From: Chitinophagaceae bacterium
GTDB taxonomy: Bacteria > Bacteroidota > Bacteroidia > Chitinophagales > Chitinophagaceae
Assembly: GCA_947380435.1 (NCBI GenBank)
Contig: CANCRC010000010.1
Span: 1-32,007, forward strand
Direction of reading: 5' to 3'
Length of the DNA stretch: 32,007 nucleotides
Part shown: one piece after another, positions 24,376 to 32,007 of the stretch
How the letters are laid out: each line of letters begins with the position of its first letter
Position numbering within the stretch: position 1 is the first letter of the stretch
Made by a program: the position numbers and the translations under genes
Notes under the pieces: generated by a model
What the model was told of the DNA's origin: nothing
What the model saw: only the letters and a program-made list of their open reading frames with translations
Database searches by the model: none

Positions 24376-25590
24376 ATGAGTAGTATCAAACCACAAATAC
24401 ATAGTGCATTTTCCTATGAAACACAGGAAGAGGTATTAGATATTCCTCAAAAAAGTAAGCCCTTATTAATAGGTATTCCTAAAGAAACCGCTTTTCAAGA
24501 AAATAGAATTGGATTGATTCCAGAAGCAGTAAGTGTGCTGGTGGCCAATGGGCATGAAGTACTCATGCAATCGAATGCAGCAGAGGGTAGCAGGTATTCA
24601 GACAATGATTATTCAGAAGCAGGTGCACAAATTGTAGTAGATAAAGAAGCAGTATATAAATGCCCCATACTCGTAAAAACAGCACCACCCGTAGAAGCTG
24701 ATTTACCTTATTTGCAAATGCATCAAACTATTATTTCTCCCTTGCATTTAACAGCGGTGAAAAAAGAATTAATGGAACAGTTGATGGCTAAAAAAATTAC
24801 TGCATTAGCTATTGAAAATATAAAAGATGAAAATCAAAACTATCCTATTCTAAGAAGTATGGGAGAGATTACAGGAAGTGCTGTGATGTTAATTGCAGGT
24901 CAGTACTTAAGTAATTTTAATCAAGGTAAGGGTATTTTATTAGGAGGTGTTAGTGGTGTGCCACCCACCAAGGTGGTGATTATTGGCGCCGATATTATTG
25001 GAGAATTTGCCACAAGAAATGCATTAGCCTTAGGAGCCAGTGTGAAAGTGTTTGATAATAATGTTTCAAGATTACAAAGGCTTCAAAATAATTTAGGACA
25101 AAGAGTTTGGACAAGTGTATTAGAGCCAAAAATTTTAGCTAAGCAACTTAAAACTTGTGAAGTAGCAGTAGGGGCTTTAAGAAATGATTTTGGAAGAGCG
25201 CCCATTGTAGTAACAGAAGAAATGGTGGCTGCGATGCGCCCAGGTAGTATTATTATAGATGTAGCCATTGACAGAGGCGGATGTTTTGAAACCAGTGAGT
25301 TAACCAATCATGAAAATCCGATTGTCATTAAACATAATGTACTTCATTATGGTGTGCCGAATATTCCTAGTGGCTTTGCGCGTACCGCTAGCCAGGCCAT
25401 TAGTAATGTACTTATGCCTTTATTAGTACAAATAGGGGATCAAGGAGGCCTTGCTGAAATTATTTGGCAACAAGCACATTTAAGAGAAGGCATTTATTTA
25501 TACAAAGGGGCTTTAACCGACTTGTATATTAGTGCAAAATTTGATTTGAAATTTACCGATCTGAATTTGATCATTGCTAGCAGAAGCTAA
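24376..25590 (+). CDS. ald: Alanine dehydrogenase (Bacteroidota long type)
   Basis: NAD-dependent interconversion of L-alanine with pyruvate and ammonia, in the AlaDH/PNT superfamily. 404 residues, about 30 longer than the classic enzyme because of an N-terminal extension (MSSIKPQIHSAFSYETQEEV). Family segments are GIPKETAFQENRIGLIPEAV, LVKTAPP (catalytic-type Lys), SPLHLTA (His), and the C-terminal YGVPNIPSGFARTASQAIS. The nucleotide loop reads IIGADIIGEFA, with Asp206 where the second Gly of GxGxxG is expected. Membership is clear; whether this copy is a full alanine dehydrogenase is slightly open because of that residue. Its stop overlaps the stop of the convergent ABC gene. Confidence 0.9.
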   Translation: MSSIKPQIHSAFSYETQEEVLDIPQKSKPLLIGIPKETAFQENRIGLIPEAVSVLVANGHEVLMQSNAAEGSRYSDNDYSEAGAQIVVDKEAVYKCPILVKTAPPVEADLPYLQMHQTIISPLHLTAVKKELMEQLMAKKITALAIENIKDENQNYPILRSMGEITGSAVMLIAGQYLSNFNQGKGILLGGVSGVPPTKVVIIGADIIGEFATRNALALGASVKVFDNNVSRLQRLQNNLGQRVWTSVLEPKILAKQLKTCEVAVGALRNDFGRAPIVVTEEMVAAMRPGSIIIDVAIDRGGCFETSELTNHENPIVIKHNVLHYGVPNIPSGFARTASQAISNVLMPLLVQIGDQGGLAEIIWQQAHLREGIYLYKGALTDLYISAKFDLKFTDLNLIIASRS

Positions 25591-26198
25591 GCTAGCTTAT
25601 AGTCCATTAGATTTACTTGCGCTTTACAGAAATGATATTCTGCTGGATCATTGCTGCCCACAATAATTAATTTATGCATAGCATACTCTTTAATCAAGGT
25701 ATCATATAAGGCATAGCCTTCTTTATCTAAATTACTGCAGGGCTCGTCTAATAATAAAATAGGGCAGTCGGAAAAAATAGCAAGTGCTAATTTTAATCGC
25801 TGTTTCATACCACTACTATAATAACGAATTTGTTTATGCGCTGCATTTTTTAAACCAATGAGCTCCAGTATTTTTTCATAACTCAACTGTTTTTGAATGG
25901 ATTTAAATTGAGCTTGAAATTCAAATTGTTCTGTGGCGGTAAATTCTTCTACTAATTCTAAATAGGGGGCTGCAAAACTTATTTGCTGGTAGATATTAAC
26001 GGCGTCAAAAGGAGTCCATGATATCTTACCCTTAGTAAGACTGCTATAACCCGCAATAATTTGTAGTAAAGTACTTTTTCCAGAACCATTGTTGCCTACT
26101 AGTGCATAATGCTTGCCTGCTTCAAATTGAAAATCAAGATTTTTAAAAATCCATTCTTTATTAAATCGTTTGCAGGCTTGTTCTAGGCTTATTTGCAT
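25587..26198 (-). CDS. Lone ABC ATPase subunit at the end of the lipid A operon
   Basis: 203-residue single nucleotide-binding domain. Walker A GNNGSGKST (35-43), signature YYSSGMKQR (126-134), Walker B ILLLDEPCSNLD (147-158). At the H-loop the sequence is IIVGSNDPAEY, with N183 where the switch histidine normally sits. No permease gene is beside it. It starts 6 nt after lpxA and so should be expressed with the lipid A genes. It may pair with a permease encoded elsewhere or do non-transport work. The ABC assignment is firm; function is unknown. Confidence 0.88.
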   Translation of the reverse strand: MQISLEQACKRFNKEWIFKNLDFQFEAGKHYALVGNNGSGKSTLLQIIAGYSSLTKGKISWTPFDAVNIYQQISFAAPYLELVEEFTATEQFEFQAQFKSIQKQLSYEKILELIGLKNAAHKQIRYYSSGMKQRLKLALAIFSDCPILLLDEPCSNLDKEGYALYDTLIKEYAMHKLIIVGSNDPAEYHFCKAQVNLMDYKLA

Positions 26199-26204
26199 AA
26201 ATGA

Positions 26205-27002
26205 TTAATCTTCTTCCACCACTCCTTTGCCAAATCTTTTAATAACGCCTCTGCCGCTATCGCGAATAAAGGTTACAATTTCATCACGCTCATCGGTCGC
26301 TGGAATTTCTTCTTCAATAAATTCTAGTGCTTGCGTGGTATTCATTCCTTTATTAAATATATAACGGTATATATCAAGTATGTGGTTAATTTTTTCTAAA
26401 TCAAAACCTCTTCTTTTTAAACCTACACTATTCACGCCTCCATAACTTAATGGATTTCTTACAGCTTTAATATAAGGAGGTACATCTTTACTTACCAAGC
26501 TACCTCCAGCGATATAAGCATGTTGTCCAATATTTACAAACTGATGCACGGCACTCACACCTGCAATCCAAGCATAGTCACCTAAGGTAACATGGCCTGC
26601 AATTTGTACGCTATTGCTTAATATACAATGGTTGCCAATAATACAATCGTGTGCAATATGACTATAGGCCATAATTAAACAGTTGTTACCTACTTTGGTA
26701 ATCCATCTGTCTGAAGTACCTCTATTAATGGTAACAAATTCACGAATAGTAGTGTTGTCTCCAATTTCTACTGTTGTTTTTTCTCCATTAAATTTTAAAT
26801 CTTGTGGGTCGGCACCAATAACAGCGCCAGGGAAAATGCGACAATTTTTTCCAATTTTTGTACCATTCATAATGGTCACTGAACTTCCAATCCAAGTACC
26901 TTCTCCAATAGTTACCTCACCGTGAATAACGGTAAAAGGATCAATCTTAACATTGGATGCAATTTGTGCATTCGGATCAATATAGGTAAACGGATGTGTC
27001 AT
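26205..27002 (-). CDS. lpxA: UDP-N-acetylglucosamine O-acyltransferase
   Basis: First step of lipid A synthesis: transfer of a 3-hydroxyacyl chain from ACP to the 3-OH of UDP-GlcNAc. 265 residues of left-handed beta-helix hexapeptide repeats (for example VTIGEGTWIGSSVTIMNG), with the catalytic histidine H118 in MAYSHIAHDC, and RGTSDRW before it. The C-terminal helical domain includes NPLSYGGVNSVGLKRRGF. Standard length. It lies 20 nt after lpxC/fabZ and 6 nt before the ABC ATPase gene. Confidence 0.97.
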   Translation of the reverse strand: MTHPFTYIDPNAQIASNVKIDPFTVIHGEVTIGEGTWIGSSVTIMNGTKIGKNCRIFPGAVIGADPQDLKFNGEKTTVEIGDNTTIREFVTINRGTSDRWITKVGNNCLIMAYSHIAHDCIIGNHCILSNSVQIAGHVTLGDYAWIAGVSAVHQFVNIGQHAYIAGGSLVSKDVPPYIKAVRNPLSYGGVNSVGLKRRGFDLEKINHILDIYRYIFNKGMNTTQALEFIEEEIPATDERDEIVTFIRDSGRGVIKRFGKGVVEED

Positions 27003-27022
27003 AGTTATGCTAGGGGGTTCAA

Positions 27023-28435
27023 TTATTTATCTACTCTTTTTATTACTTGTGCGACAAGGTCTGCTTCTGTAGTTACTTTTCCACCTACATATACCGTACC
27101 ACGCATTTCACAAATACCTCTTCTAATAGGACTGGTTAATTCCATTTTTAATAACATGGTATCACCTGGTCTTACCATTTGCTTAAACTTGCAATTATCA
27201 ATCTTTAAAAAATAAGTATCATATTCTCCTTTTGGCATGGCGTTAATACAAAGTATACCGCCTGTTTGTGCAAGCGCTTCAATTTGTAATACACCTGGCA
27301 TAACAGGATTGCCTGGAAAATGTCCAGGGAAAAACCATTCGTTGAAGGTTACATTTTTTACACCTACAATTACGGTGTCGGTTAATTCAATGATTTTATC
27401 TACAAATAAAAACGGATGACGATGGGGTAAAGTTTTTTCTATTTGCTCTAAACAAAATACAGGCGTAGCCGTAGGATCATAAACAGGTACATCTTTTACG
27501 TGCTTATTTTTTTTGATGTACTGCTTAATTTTTTTAGCAAACTCAACATTGCTGCTATGTCCTGGTCTATTAGCAATAATGCGGGCTTTAATAGGATAAC
27601 CCGTTAAAGCTAAGTCTCCCACTACATCTAATAATTTATGTCTTGCAGGTTCATTAGGGAATCTTAATTCTAGATTATTTAAATAGCCTTCGCTTTTTAC
27701 TTCAATCTTATCTCTTTTAAAAACTTTGGCTAAACGGCTCATCTCTTGTTCAGAAACAGGCTGGTCTACCACCACAATAGCGTTGTTAATATCGCCACCT
27801 TTAATTAAATCATTTTTTAATAAAGCTTCTAGTTCATGTAAAAAACAAAATGTTCTGCAAGGCGCAATCTCAGATTTAAATTCTTTAATAGTTCTTAACG
27901 CAGCATGTTGTGTTCCTAAAACCGGACTATTAAAATCTATTAAAGTAGTAATTTGATAATCGAGTGCAGGAAGTGCTACCATCTCCACACGCTTCGCATC
28001 ATCGTAGTGGAAAATATTTTCATCAATACTATACCAAGCTTTCGCTGCATCTTGTTCTACTACTCCTGCGTTTTCGATGATCTCAATAAAAGGAGAGGAG
28101 CTTCCGTCAATAATGGGAATTTCTGGTCCGTTCACTTGTATCAAACAGTTGTCAATACCTAAACCTACTAAGGCAGCTAGAATATGTTCTACGGTACTTA
28201 CTTTGGCATCACCCACTTGTAAAGTGGTACCTCTACTTGTATCGGTTACTAAATCGCAGTCAGCTTTAATAATAGGTTGGTTGGGTAAATCGGTTCTTTG
28301 AAATTGATAACCAAAACCTGGATTGGCCGGATTCAAAGTCATTTCTACTAAAACCCCAGTATGTAATCCAGTTCCACTAATACTAATACTCTTTAGTATA
28401 GTATGTTGTTTGTCGGGATTAAAATGTTGATCCAT
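27023..28435 (-). CDS. Bifunctional LpxC deacetylase / FabZ 3-hydroxyacyl-ACP dehydratase
   Basis: Fusion of 470 residues characteristic of Bacteroidota. LpxC (about 1-310) commits to lipid A by deacetylating UDP-3-acyl-GlcNAc: E83/H84 in STVEHILAALVG, IPIIDGSSSPF, RHKLLDVVGDLAL (zinc His and Asp) and the catalytic-His motif NRPGHSSNVEF. FabZ (about 325-470) dehydrates 3-hydroxyacyl-ACP: PHRHPFLFVDKI (His) and FPGHFPGNPVMPGVLQIEAL (Glu in the last helix). Fusing the two ties consumption of hydroxyacyl chains by lipid A to fatty acid elongation. A -7 box and a leader hairpin lie in the 60-nt gap after lpxD, so this gene may have its own promoter. Symbol would be lpxC/fabZ. Confidence 0.97.
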   Translation of the reverse strand: MDQHFNPDKQHTILKSISISGTGLHTGVLVEMTLNPANPGFGYQFQRTDLPNQPIIKADCDLVTDTSRGTTLQVGDAKVSTVEHILAALVGLGIDNCLIQVNGPEIPIIDGSSSPFIEIIENAGVVEQDAAKAWYSIDENIFHYDDAKRVEMVALPALDYQITTLIDFNSPVLGTQHAALRTIKEFKSEIAPCRTFCFLHELEALLKNDLIKGGDINNAIVVVDQPVSEQEMSRLAKVFKRDKIEVKSEGYLNNLELRFPNEPARHKLLDVVGDLALTGYPIKARIIANRPGHSSNVEFAKKIKQYIKKNKHVKDVPVYDPTATPVFCLEQIEKTLPHRHPFLFVDKIIELTDTVIVGVKNVTFNEWFFPGHFPGNPVMPGVLQIEALAQTGGILCINAMPKGEYDTYFLKIDNCKFKQMVRPGDTMLLKMELTSPIRRGICEMRGTVYVGGKVTTEADLVAQVIKRVDK

Positions 28436-28453
28436 GCGTATATTGTTTAATGC

Positions 28454-28475
28454 ATCACCTACTTAAAGTGGTGAT
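28454..28475 (-). promoter_or_regulatory. Leader hairpin before lpxC/fabZ
   Basis: ATCACC-T-ACT, loop TAA, AGT-GGTGAT (plus-strand reading): nine pairs with one bulge. It ends about 19 nt before the lpxC/fabZ start and directly follows a -7 box on the same strand, so it would sit at the 5' end of that transcript. No U tract follows, so it is not a terminator. Confidence 0.45.
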
Positions 28476-28481
28476 ATTCAG

Positions 28482-28489
28482 CAAAATTA
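28482..28489 (-). promoter_or_regulatory. Possible internal -7 box (TAATTTTG) for lpxC/fabZ
   Basis: Exact TAnnTTTG on the minus strand just after the lpxD stop codon, flanked by CAGC and GCTG as a short inverted repeat. It would start a transcript carrying the leader hairpin. No -33 element is seen. Confidence 0.4.
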
Positions 28490-28495
28490 GCTGAT

Positions 28496-29542
28496 TTAAC
28501 CTTTTTGAGACAGTTGTTGGACCATTATTTCCAATTCTTTAACTCTTTTTTCAAGCGCAGGCAGGTTTTTCTGGTGTACTTGAGACCTTAAAGCGGCCGA
28601 TTGCTCCCCGGCAGGGTAGCCCGAAAGGGTAATACCAGCTTCTTTGAAGTCCTTGGTAATGCCTGCTCTAGCGGCTACTTTAATTCCATCGGCGATGGTT
28701 AAGTGCCCAATGGTACCAGCCTGTCCACCCATCATAATACCTTTCCCAAGCTTAGTGCTACCACTAATGCCCACTTGAGCAGCAATGACTGTATTTTCTC
28801 CTATTTCAACATTATGTGCAATTTGAATTAAGTTATCAAGTTTCACTCCTTTTTTAATGATGGTTGATCCAATGGTTGCTCTATCCACTGTAGTATTCGA
28901 ACCTATTTCAACATCGTCTTCAATAATCACATTGCCTAGCTGAGGAATTTTTTGATAAGAACCATCTGCTTTAGGAGCGAATCCAAAACCATCGCTTCCA
29001 ATAATGGATCCAGAATGTATCGTAATATTATTACCCAGCACACAGTCAGAATAAATAATAACACCAGCATGTACAGTGACGTTGTTACCTATTTTTACAT
29101 TTTCTCCAATGACTGCACCAGGAAATATTTTTACATTCTTTCCAGTTTGTACATTTTCACCAATGTAGGCGAAGGCAGCTACAAAATTTTGTTCACCTAG
29201 CTTGGCTGAAGCTGCTATATAGGAAGGCGTTTGAATGCCTACTAAATTTTCATTTTTCATTTCTTGATACTTCGTTAATAAAGTAGCAAAAGCGGCATAG
29301 GCATCAGGCACTCTAATTAAAGTAGCGGCTATCTTCTTTTTTAGGACCAGTGATTCATTAATGATAATAATAGAAGCCTTCGTGCTGTATATAAAGTCCT
29401 CGTATTTTGGATTGGCTAAAAAAGAAATTTCCCCAGGCATGGCCGACTCAATTTTACCAAACTGTGTTACCACAGCTGCCGCGTCTCCTTCAATTTTTCC
29501 TTGAATGAGTAAAGCAATCTGTTGGGCGGTAAATGAAAGCAT
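28496..29542 (-). CDS. lpxD: UDP-3-O-(3-hydroxyacyl)glucosamine N-acyltransferase
   Basis: Third enzyme of lipid A synthesis, N-acylating the LpxC product. 348 residues: N-terminal uridine-binding domain (about 1-100, with [18 protein letters not shown]), a long hexapeptide beta-helix (about 105-300), the catalytic His in [12 protein letters not shown] (about residue 243), the GSDGFGFAP motif and a C-terminal helix rich in Lys/Glu/Gln (about 325-348). Standard length and motifs. It follows the HD-domain gene by 23 nt and precedes lpxC/fabZ, the reverse of reaction order but a usual Bacteroidota arrangement. Confidence 0.97.
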   Translation of the reverse strand: MLSFTAQQIALLIQGKIEGDAAAVVTQFGKIESAMPGEISFLANPKYEDFIYSTKASIIIINESLVLKKKIAATLIRVPDAYAAFATLLTKYQEMKNENLVGIQTPSYIAASAKLGEQNFVAAFAYIGENVQTGKNVKIFPGAVIGENVKIGNNVTVHAGVIIYSDCVLGNNITIHSGSIIGSDGFGFAPKADGSYQKIPQLGNVIIEDDVEIGSNTTVDRATIGSTIIKKGVKLDNLIQIAHNVEIGENTVIAAQVGISGSTKLGKGIMMGGQAGTIGHLTIADGIKVAARAGITKDFKEAGITLSGYPAGEQSAALRSQVHQKNLPALEKRVKELEIMVQQLSQKG

Positions 29543-29565
29543 AGGGTATTATTTAAATGAGGGGG

Positions 29566-30795
29566 TTATGCCTTTAATAAGCAAATGTAAAATTTTTTAA
29601 CGGGTGCGGAAAGACTTTCATTAATGATAGCGTCTTGAATTTTAGAAATACTACTTACTTCACCGGTTTTAAGCAATATTTTAATGGTTTCTACATCTTC
29701 TTTATATAAGGTATTGGAAGCGGTTCCTTTGAAGCATAAATAAGATAAGTCTTCATCACTGAAAGGAAAGGCGGCCTTTGTTTGGGCAAAAGCAGTTTCC
29801 CATTGTTCTGGAGAAATAGCATTCGATTGTAAGCTGCATTTGAATCCTTTTCTAATTAATAGCCTTTGACATAATAAAGATAAAACAGGGTCACTATGGT
29901 GTTGCCACTTTTTGATAGCATATAAAATATCGGTATCGTCTAATTGGCAATAGTAGGATAAATTTATCTCCGCCAACTTTCCTGAAAACTCGCCTAAAAA
30001 ATAATTCAGCACTTCTGAAGTTTTTACAGCTTGGTCATTTTGTTGGTATAAATATTGGGCGCGTTCTACAATTTTGACCAACATCTTTTCCGAAGCAATT
30101 ACTGTTTTGTGTTGGTATACTTGCCAGTACATTAAGCGCCTTGATAAAAGAAATTTCTCTACACTATTAATGCCTTTTTCTTCCACTACTAATTCATTGT
30201 TGTGAACAGTAAGCATTTTTAAAATTCTTTCATAACCTACTACGCCTTCGCTAACGCCTGTGAAAAAACTATCACGAGAAAGATAATCTAAGCGGTCCAC
30301 ATCCAACTGTCCGCTAATTAATTGGTGTAAAAACTTTTTAGGATATTGATTGGTAAAAATTTGAATGGCTAGATCTAATTTGCCTTTTAATTTTTCTTCA
30401 GGGCCTTCATTAATTTTATGCATGATTAATAAAGAGAGGTCCTCGTGACTTACGCCTTTTAATAAAACATTTTCAAGTGCATGTGAAAAAGGACCATGTC
30501 CAATATCGTGAAGTAAGATGGCTGCTTTTGCTGCTTGTGCTTCTTCGTTGGTAATCTCAATGCCTTTATCTTTTAATTCAGCAATCGCAATACACATTAA
30601 ATGATAAGCGCCTAAAGAATGATGCAATCTGGTATGCACCGCGCCTGGGTAGACCAACTGCGCCAAAGCCATTTGTTGAATTCTTCTTAGCCTTTGATAA
30701 TAAGGGTGCGCAATAAGATCAAATATGAATGGATCGTTGATGGTAATAAAACCATGTACGGGGTCATTAATAATTTTTCGGTGTGTAAAAGCCAT
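29566..30795 (-). CDS. HD-domain phosphohydrolase
   Basis: Soluble HD-superfamily metal-dependent phosphohydrolase, 409 residues. The N-terminal HRKIINDPVHGFITI, then RLRRIQQMALAQLVYPGAVH and HSLGAYH lead to the HD motif LLHDIGHGPFSHALE (about residues 92-106), and the later DVDRLDYLSRDSFFTGV completes the metal site. This pattern is that of the dGTPase/SAMHD1-like group (YwfO-like), so a (d)NTP triphosphohydrolase is plausible but the substrate is unproven. It is the first gene of the lipid A operon, with a -7 box 16 nt upstream. Confidence 0.9.
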   Translation of the reverse strand: MAFTHRKIINDPVHGFITINDPFIFDLIAHPYYQRLRRIQQMALAQLVYPGAVHTRLHHSLGAYHLMCIAIAELKDKGIEITNEEAQAAKAAILLHDIGHGPFSHALENVLLKGVSHEDLSLLIMHKINEGPEEKLKGKLDLAIQIFTNQYPKKFLHQLISGQLDVDRLDYLSRDSFFTGVSEGVVGYERILKMLTVHNNELVVEEKGINSVEKFLLSRRLMYWQVYQHKTVIASEKMLVKIVERAQYLYQQNDQAVKTSEVLNYFLGEFSGKLAEINLSYYCQLDDTDILYAIKKWQHHSDPVLSLLCQRLLIRKGFKCSLQSNAISPEQWETAFAQTKAAFPFSDEDLSYLCFKGTASNTLYKEDVETIKILLKTGEVSSISKIQDAIINESLSAPVKKFYICLLKA

Positions 30796-30811
30796 AGTTA
30801 AATTGTGTTCA

Positions 30812-30819
30812 CAAAGGTA
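30812..30819 (-). promoter_or_regulatory. -7 promoter box (TACCTTTG) for the HD-lpxD-lpxC/fabZ-lpxA operon
   Basis: Exact TAnnTTTG on the minus strand, 16 nt before the HD gene start. Identical in sequence to the divergent box at 30873-30880. No clear -33 element. Confidence 0.5.
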
Positions 30820-30872
30820 CGAAATGTGAATAACTCCTAGCGCTTATTTAAAACAGTAATTATACAAAAAAC

Positions 30873-30880
30873 TACCTTTG
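30873..30880 (+). promoter_or_regulatory. -7 promoter box (TACCTTTG) for the 97-aa gene and PhnP-like hydrolase
   Basis: Exact TAnnTTTG, 35 nt before the ATG at 30916. It shares the 120-nt divergent gap with the lipid A operon promoter. No clear -33 element. Confidence 0.5.
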
Positions 30881-30915
30881 TTAGCGACGTATTATCCTAT
30901 AAATCAATACTTACT

Positions 30916-31209
30916 ATGAAATTGACCCAAACTACTTTAGACAAATTAGAAGACATTTTAGGTGAATCAGAATTCGTGGTTCGATACGAAAGAGGCAATT
31001 TTCAAAGTGGCTGGTGTTTATTAGAAGCTAAAAGAATTGTGGTCTTGAATAAGTTCTTAAACTTAGAAGCAAGAATTAATACTTTATTGGAGTTAATTCC
31101 TGTTTTAGATATTCAATTTGATAAATTAACGCATGAGTCTCAAAAGCTTTATACAGAAGTACAAAAGCTATCCTTAACAGAAGCTAACAGAGAAGTCACA
31201 ACGGCTTAA
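30916..31209 (+). CDS. Small conserved-looking protein of unknown function
   Basis: 97 residues, no signal peptide or membrane segment. The N-terminal half has an alpha/beta look (KLEDILGESEFVVRYERGNF, then SGWCLLEAKRIVVLNKFLN); the C-terminal half is a long amphipathic helix or coiled coil (LEARINTLLELIPVLDIQFD and onward). I do not recognise a named family. Codon use matches its neighbours, it has its own -7 box, and the PhnP-like hydrolase starts 10 nt after its stop, so I take it as a real gene co-expressed with that hydrolase. Confidence 0.8.
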   Translation: MKLTQTTLDKLEDILGESEFVVRYERGNFQSGWCLLEAKRIVVLNKFLNLEARINTLLELIPVLDIQFDKLTHESQKLYTEVQKLSLTEANREVTTA

Positions 31210-31219
31210 ATTATTTACT

Positions 31220-31984
31220 TTGTTTGATATTACTATTTTAGGGTCAGGAACAAGTACAGGCGTTCCTTTAATAGGATGTGATTGTGAGGTATGTACTTCC
31301 AGTGACCCTAAAAATAAACGATTAAGAACCAGTATTAAGATAAGCTCTTCCACTACGACAGTAGTAATAGATACCACACCCGATTTCAGGTATCAAATGC
31401 TCAGAACAAACACAACCCATATTGATGCAGTGGTGTTTACGCATCCTCATCGCGATCATTATGCTGGCTTAGATGATATAAGGCCCTTTAATTTCTTTTC
31501 TCAAAAGTCAATGAATATTTACGCCAATGAATTAACGCAAGTGGCTATCAAAAGAGACTTCTATTATGCTTTTGAAAAAGATAAAGATGCAGGACTGCCT
31601 GAAATGATTTTACACACTATTGATAAAGAACCTTTCCTTATCGGAGATATTCCTTTTACACCTATTCATGTTATGCACAGAGATATGCCTGTACTAGGTT
31701 TTCGAATAGGTGATTTTACCTATATCACCGATGCAAATTTTATTCCAGCCACAGAAATGGAAAAAATAAAGGAATCGAAGGTTTTATTTTTAAATGCTTT
31801 AAGAAAACAAACACATCCCACTCATTATAATTTAGAGCAGGCCTTAGCCGTAGTGGCTAGTTTAGATATACCTAAAGTTTATTTCACTCATTTCAGTCAT
31901 CAAATTGGATTACATGATGAGGTGGAAGCTAGTTTACCAGCGGGTATTAGGCTTGCCTATGATGGTCTGCAGCTATCTATCTAA
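31220..31984 (+). CDS. PhnP-like MBL-fold metallo-hydrolase
   Basis: Metallo-beta-lactamase-fold phosphodiesterase-like protein, 254 residues. N-terminus ITILGSGTSTGVPLIGC followed by a Cys cluster CDCEVC, then the metal motif THPHRDHYAGLDDIRPF, later HVMHRDMP, YITDANF and the C-terminal YFTHFSHQIG. This order is that of PhnP and related cyclic-phosphate or RNase Z-like hydrolases; PhnP acts on 5-phosphoribosyl 1,2-cyclic phosphate, but no phn genes are near, so the substrate is open. The start is TTG 31220: the frame has no ATG between the upstream stop (31175) and the conserved N-terminus. It lies 10 nt after the 97-aa gene, so coupling is likely. The last 23 nt of the window hold nothing recognisable. 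Confidence 0.88.
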   Translation: MFDITILGSGTSTGVPLIGCDCEVCTSSDPKNKRLRTSIKISSSTTTVVIDTTPDFRYQMLRTNTTHIDAVVFTHPHRDHYAGLDDIRPFNFFSQKSMNIYANELTQVAIKRDFYYAFEKDKDAGLPEMILHTIDKEPFLIGDIPFTPIHVMHRDMPVLGFRIGDFTYITDANFIPATEMEKIKESKVLFLNALRKQTHPTHYNLEQALAVVASLDIPKVYFTHFSHQIGLHDEVEASLPAGIRLAYDGLQLSI

Positions 31985-32007
31985 AGGGTTTCTTATTTAC
32001 ATAGTGA

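Noticed and set aside
31215..31222. TTACTTTG before the PhnP-like gene as a -7 box
   Set aside because: It mismatches TAnnTTTG at the second base and contains the start codon itself; the gene is more likely read from the upstream promoter.
1..32007. tRNA, rRNA, CRISPR array, IS element, prophage, toxin-antitoxin or defence genes
   Set aside because: Every gap is at most about 180 nt and none holds a cloverleaf, spaced repeats or transposase remains; all sizeable genes have housekeeping or envelope assignments.

Overview
The window is an AT-rich stretch of core chromosome from a member of the Bacteroidota, most likely a Chitinophagaceae-type (Sphingobacteriales/Chitinophagales) bacterium. Supporting signs are the fused LpxC-FabZ protein, the FtsX-DUF3098-UppP cluster, an Atg22/UMF1-family transporter, the lack of Shine-Dalgarno sequences before most starts, and repeated matches to the Bacteroidota -7 promoter element TAnnTTTG. 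Gene content is almost entirely housekeeping. I see no rRNA, tRNA, CRISPR array, insertion sequence, prophage or toxin/defence cassette, and no gap longer than about 180 bases between genes.

Layout. 1-1299: 3' part of atpA, closed by a strong terminator. 1367-4500 (+): ABC ATPase, ABC-2 permease, LolA-like periplasmic protein and a secreted helical-repeat protein, tightly spaced. 4497-5597 (-): pdxA. 5642-7334 (+): rsmA and a D-2-hydroxyacid dehydrogenase. 7412-8314 (+): greA and a HIT protein. 8358-8945 (-): ruvC. 8994-10736 (+): a flippase-like membrane protein and a DUF3108 protein. 10825-15037 (-): ftsX, DUF3098, uppP, a UMF1-type MFS transporter and an MBL-fold hydrolase. 15202-19008 (+): leuS and ruvB, ending in a bidirectional terminator. 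19128-23854 (-): copper-type P-type ATPase, a short RecQ helicase and an OmpR-type response regulator. 23951-25590 (+): tsaE and alanine dehydrogenase. 25587-30795 (-): HD-domain protein, lpxD, lpxC/fabZ, lpxA and a lone ABC ATPase. 30916-31984 (+): a 97-aa conserved-looking unknown and a PhnP-like MBL hydrolase.

How the genes fit together. Envelope building dominates. lpxD, lpxC/fabZ and lpxA carry out early lipid A synthesis, with FabZ making the hydroxyacyl-ACP supply. uppP recycles the undecaprenyl carrier, ftsX belongs to division, and the ABC/LolA operon probably moves or senses an envelope component. The other genes serve DNA repair (ruvC, ruvB, recQ), translation and RNA modification (leuS, rsmA, tsaE), transcription (greA), vitamin B6 (pdxA) and metal export (P-type ATPase).

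No new multigene system is evident. The most interesting points are regulatory or single-residue ones. A promoter-hairpin-U-tract arrangement lies in front of greA and recalls the E. coli GraL leader; it may be overlapped by a leaderless 14-codon ORF. The spacing from -7 box to ATG is exactly 4 nt in three places, suggesting leaderless mRNAs. The lone ABC ATPase of the lipid A operon has Asn where the switch His should be. Alanine dehydrogenase has Asp at the second Gly of its nucleotide-binding loop. RecQ has its zinc cysteines at the extreme C-terminus. None of the promoter calls has a convincing -33 element at the usual spacing, so they rest on the -7 box and its position.
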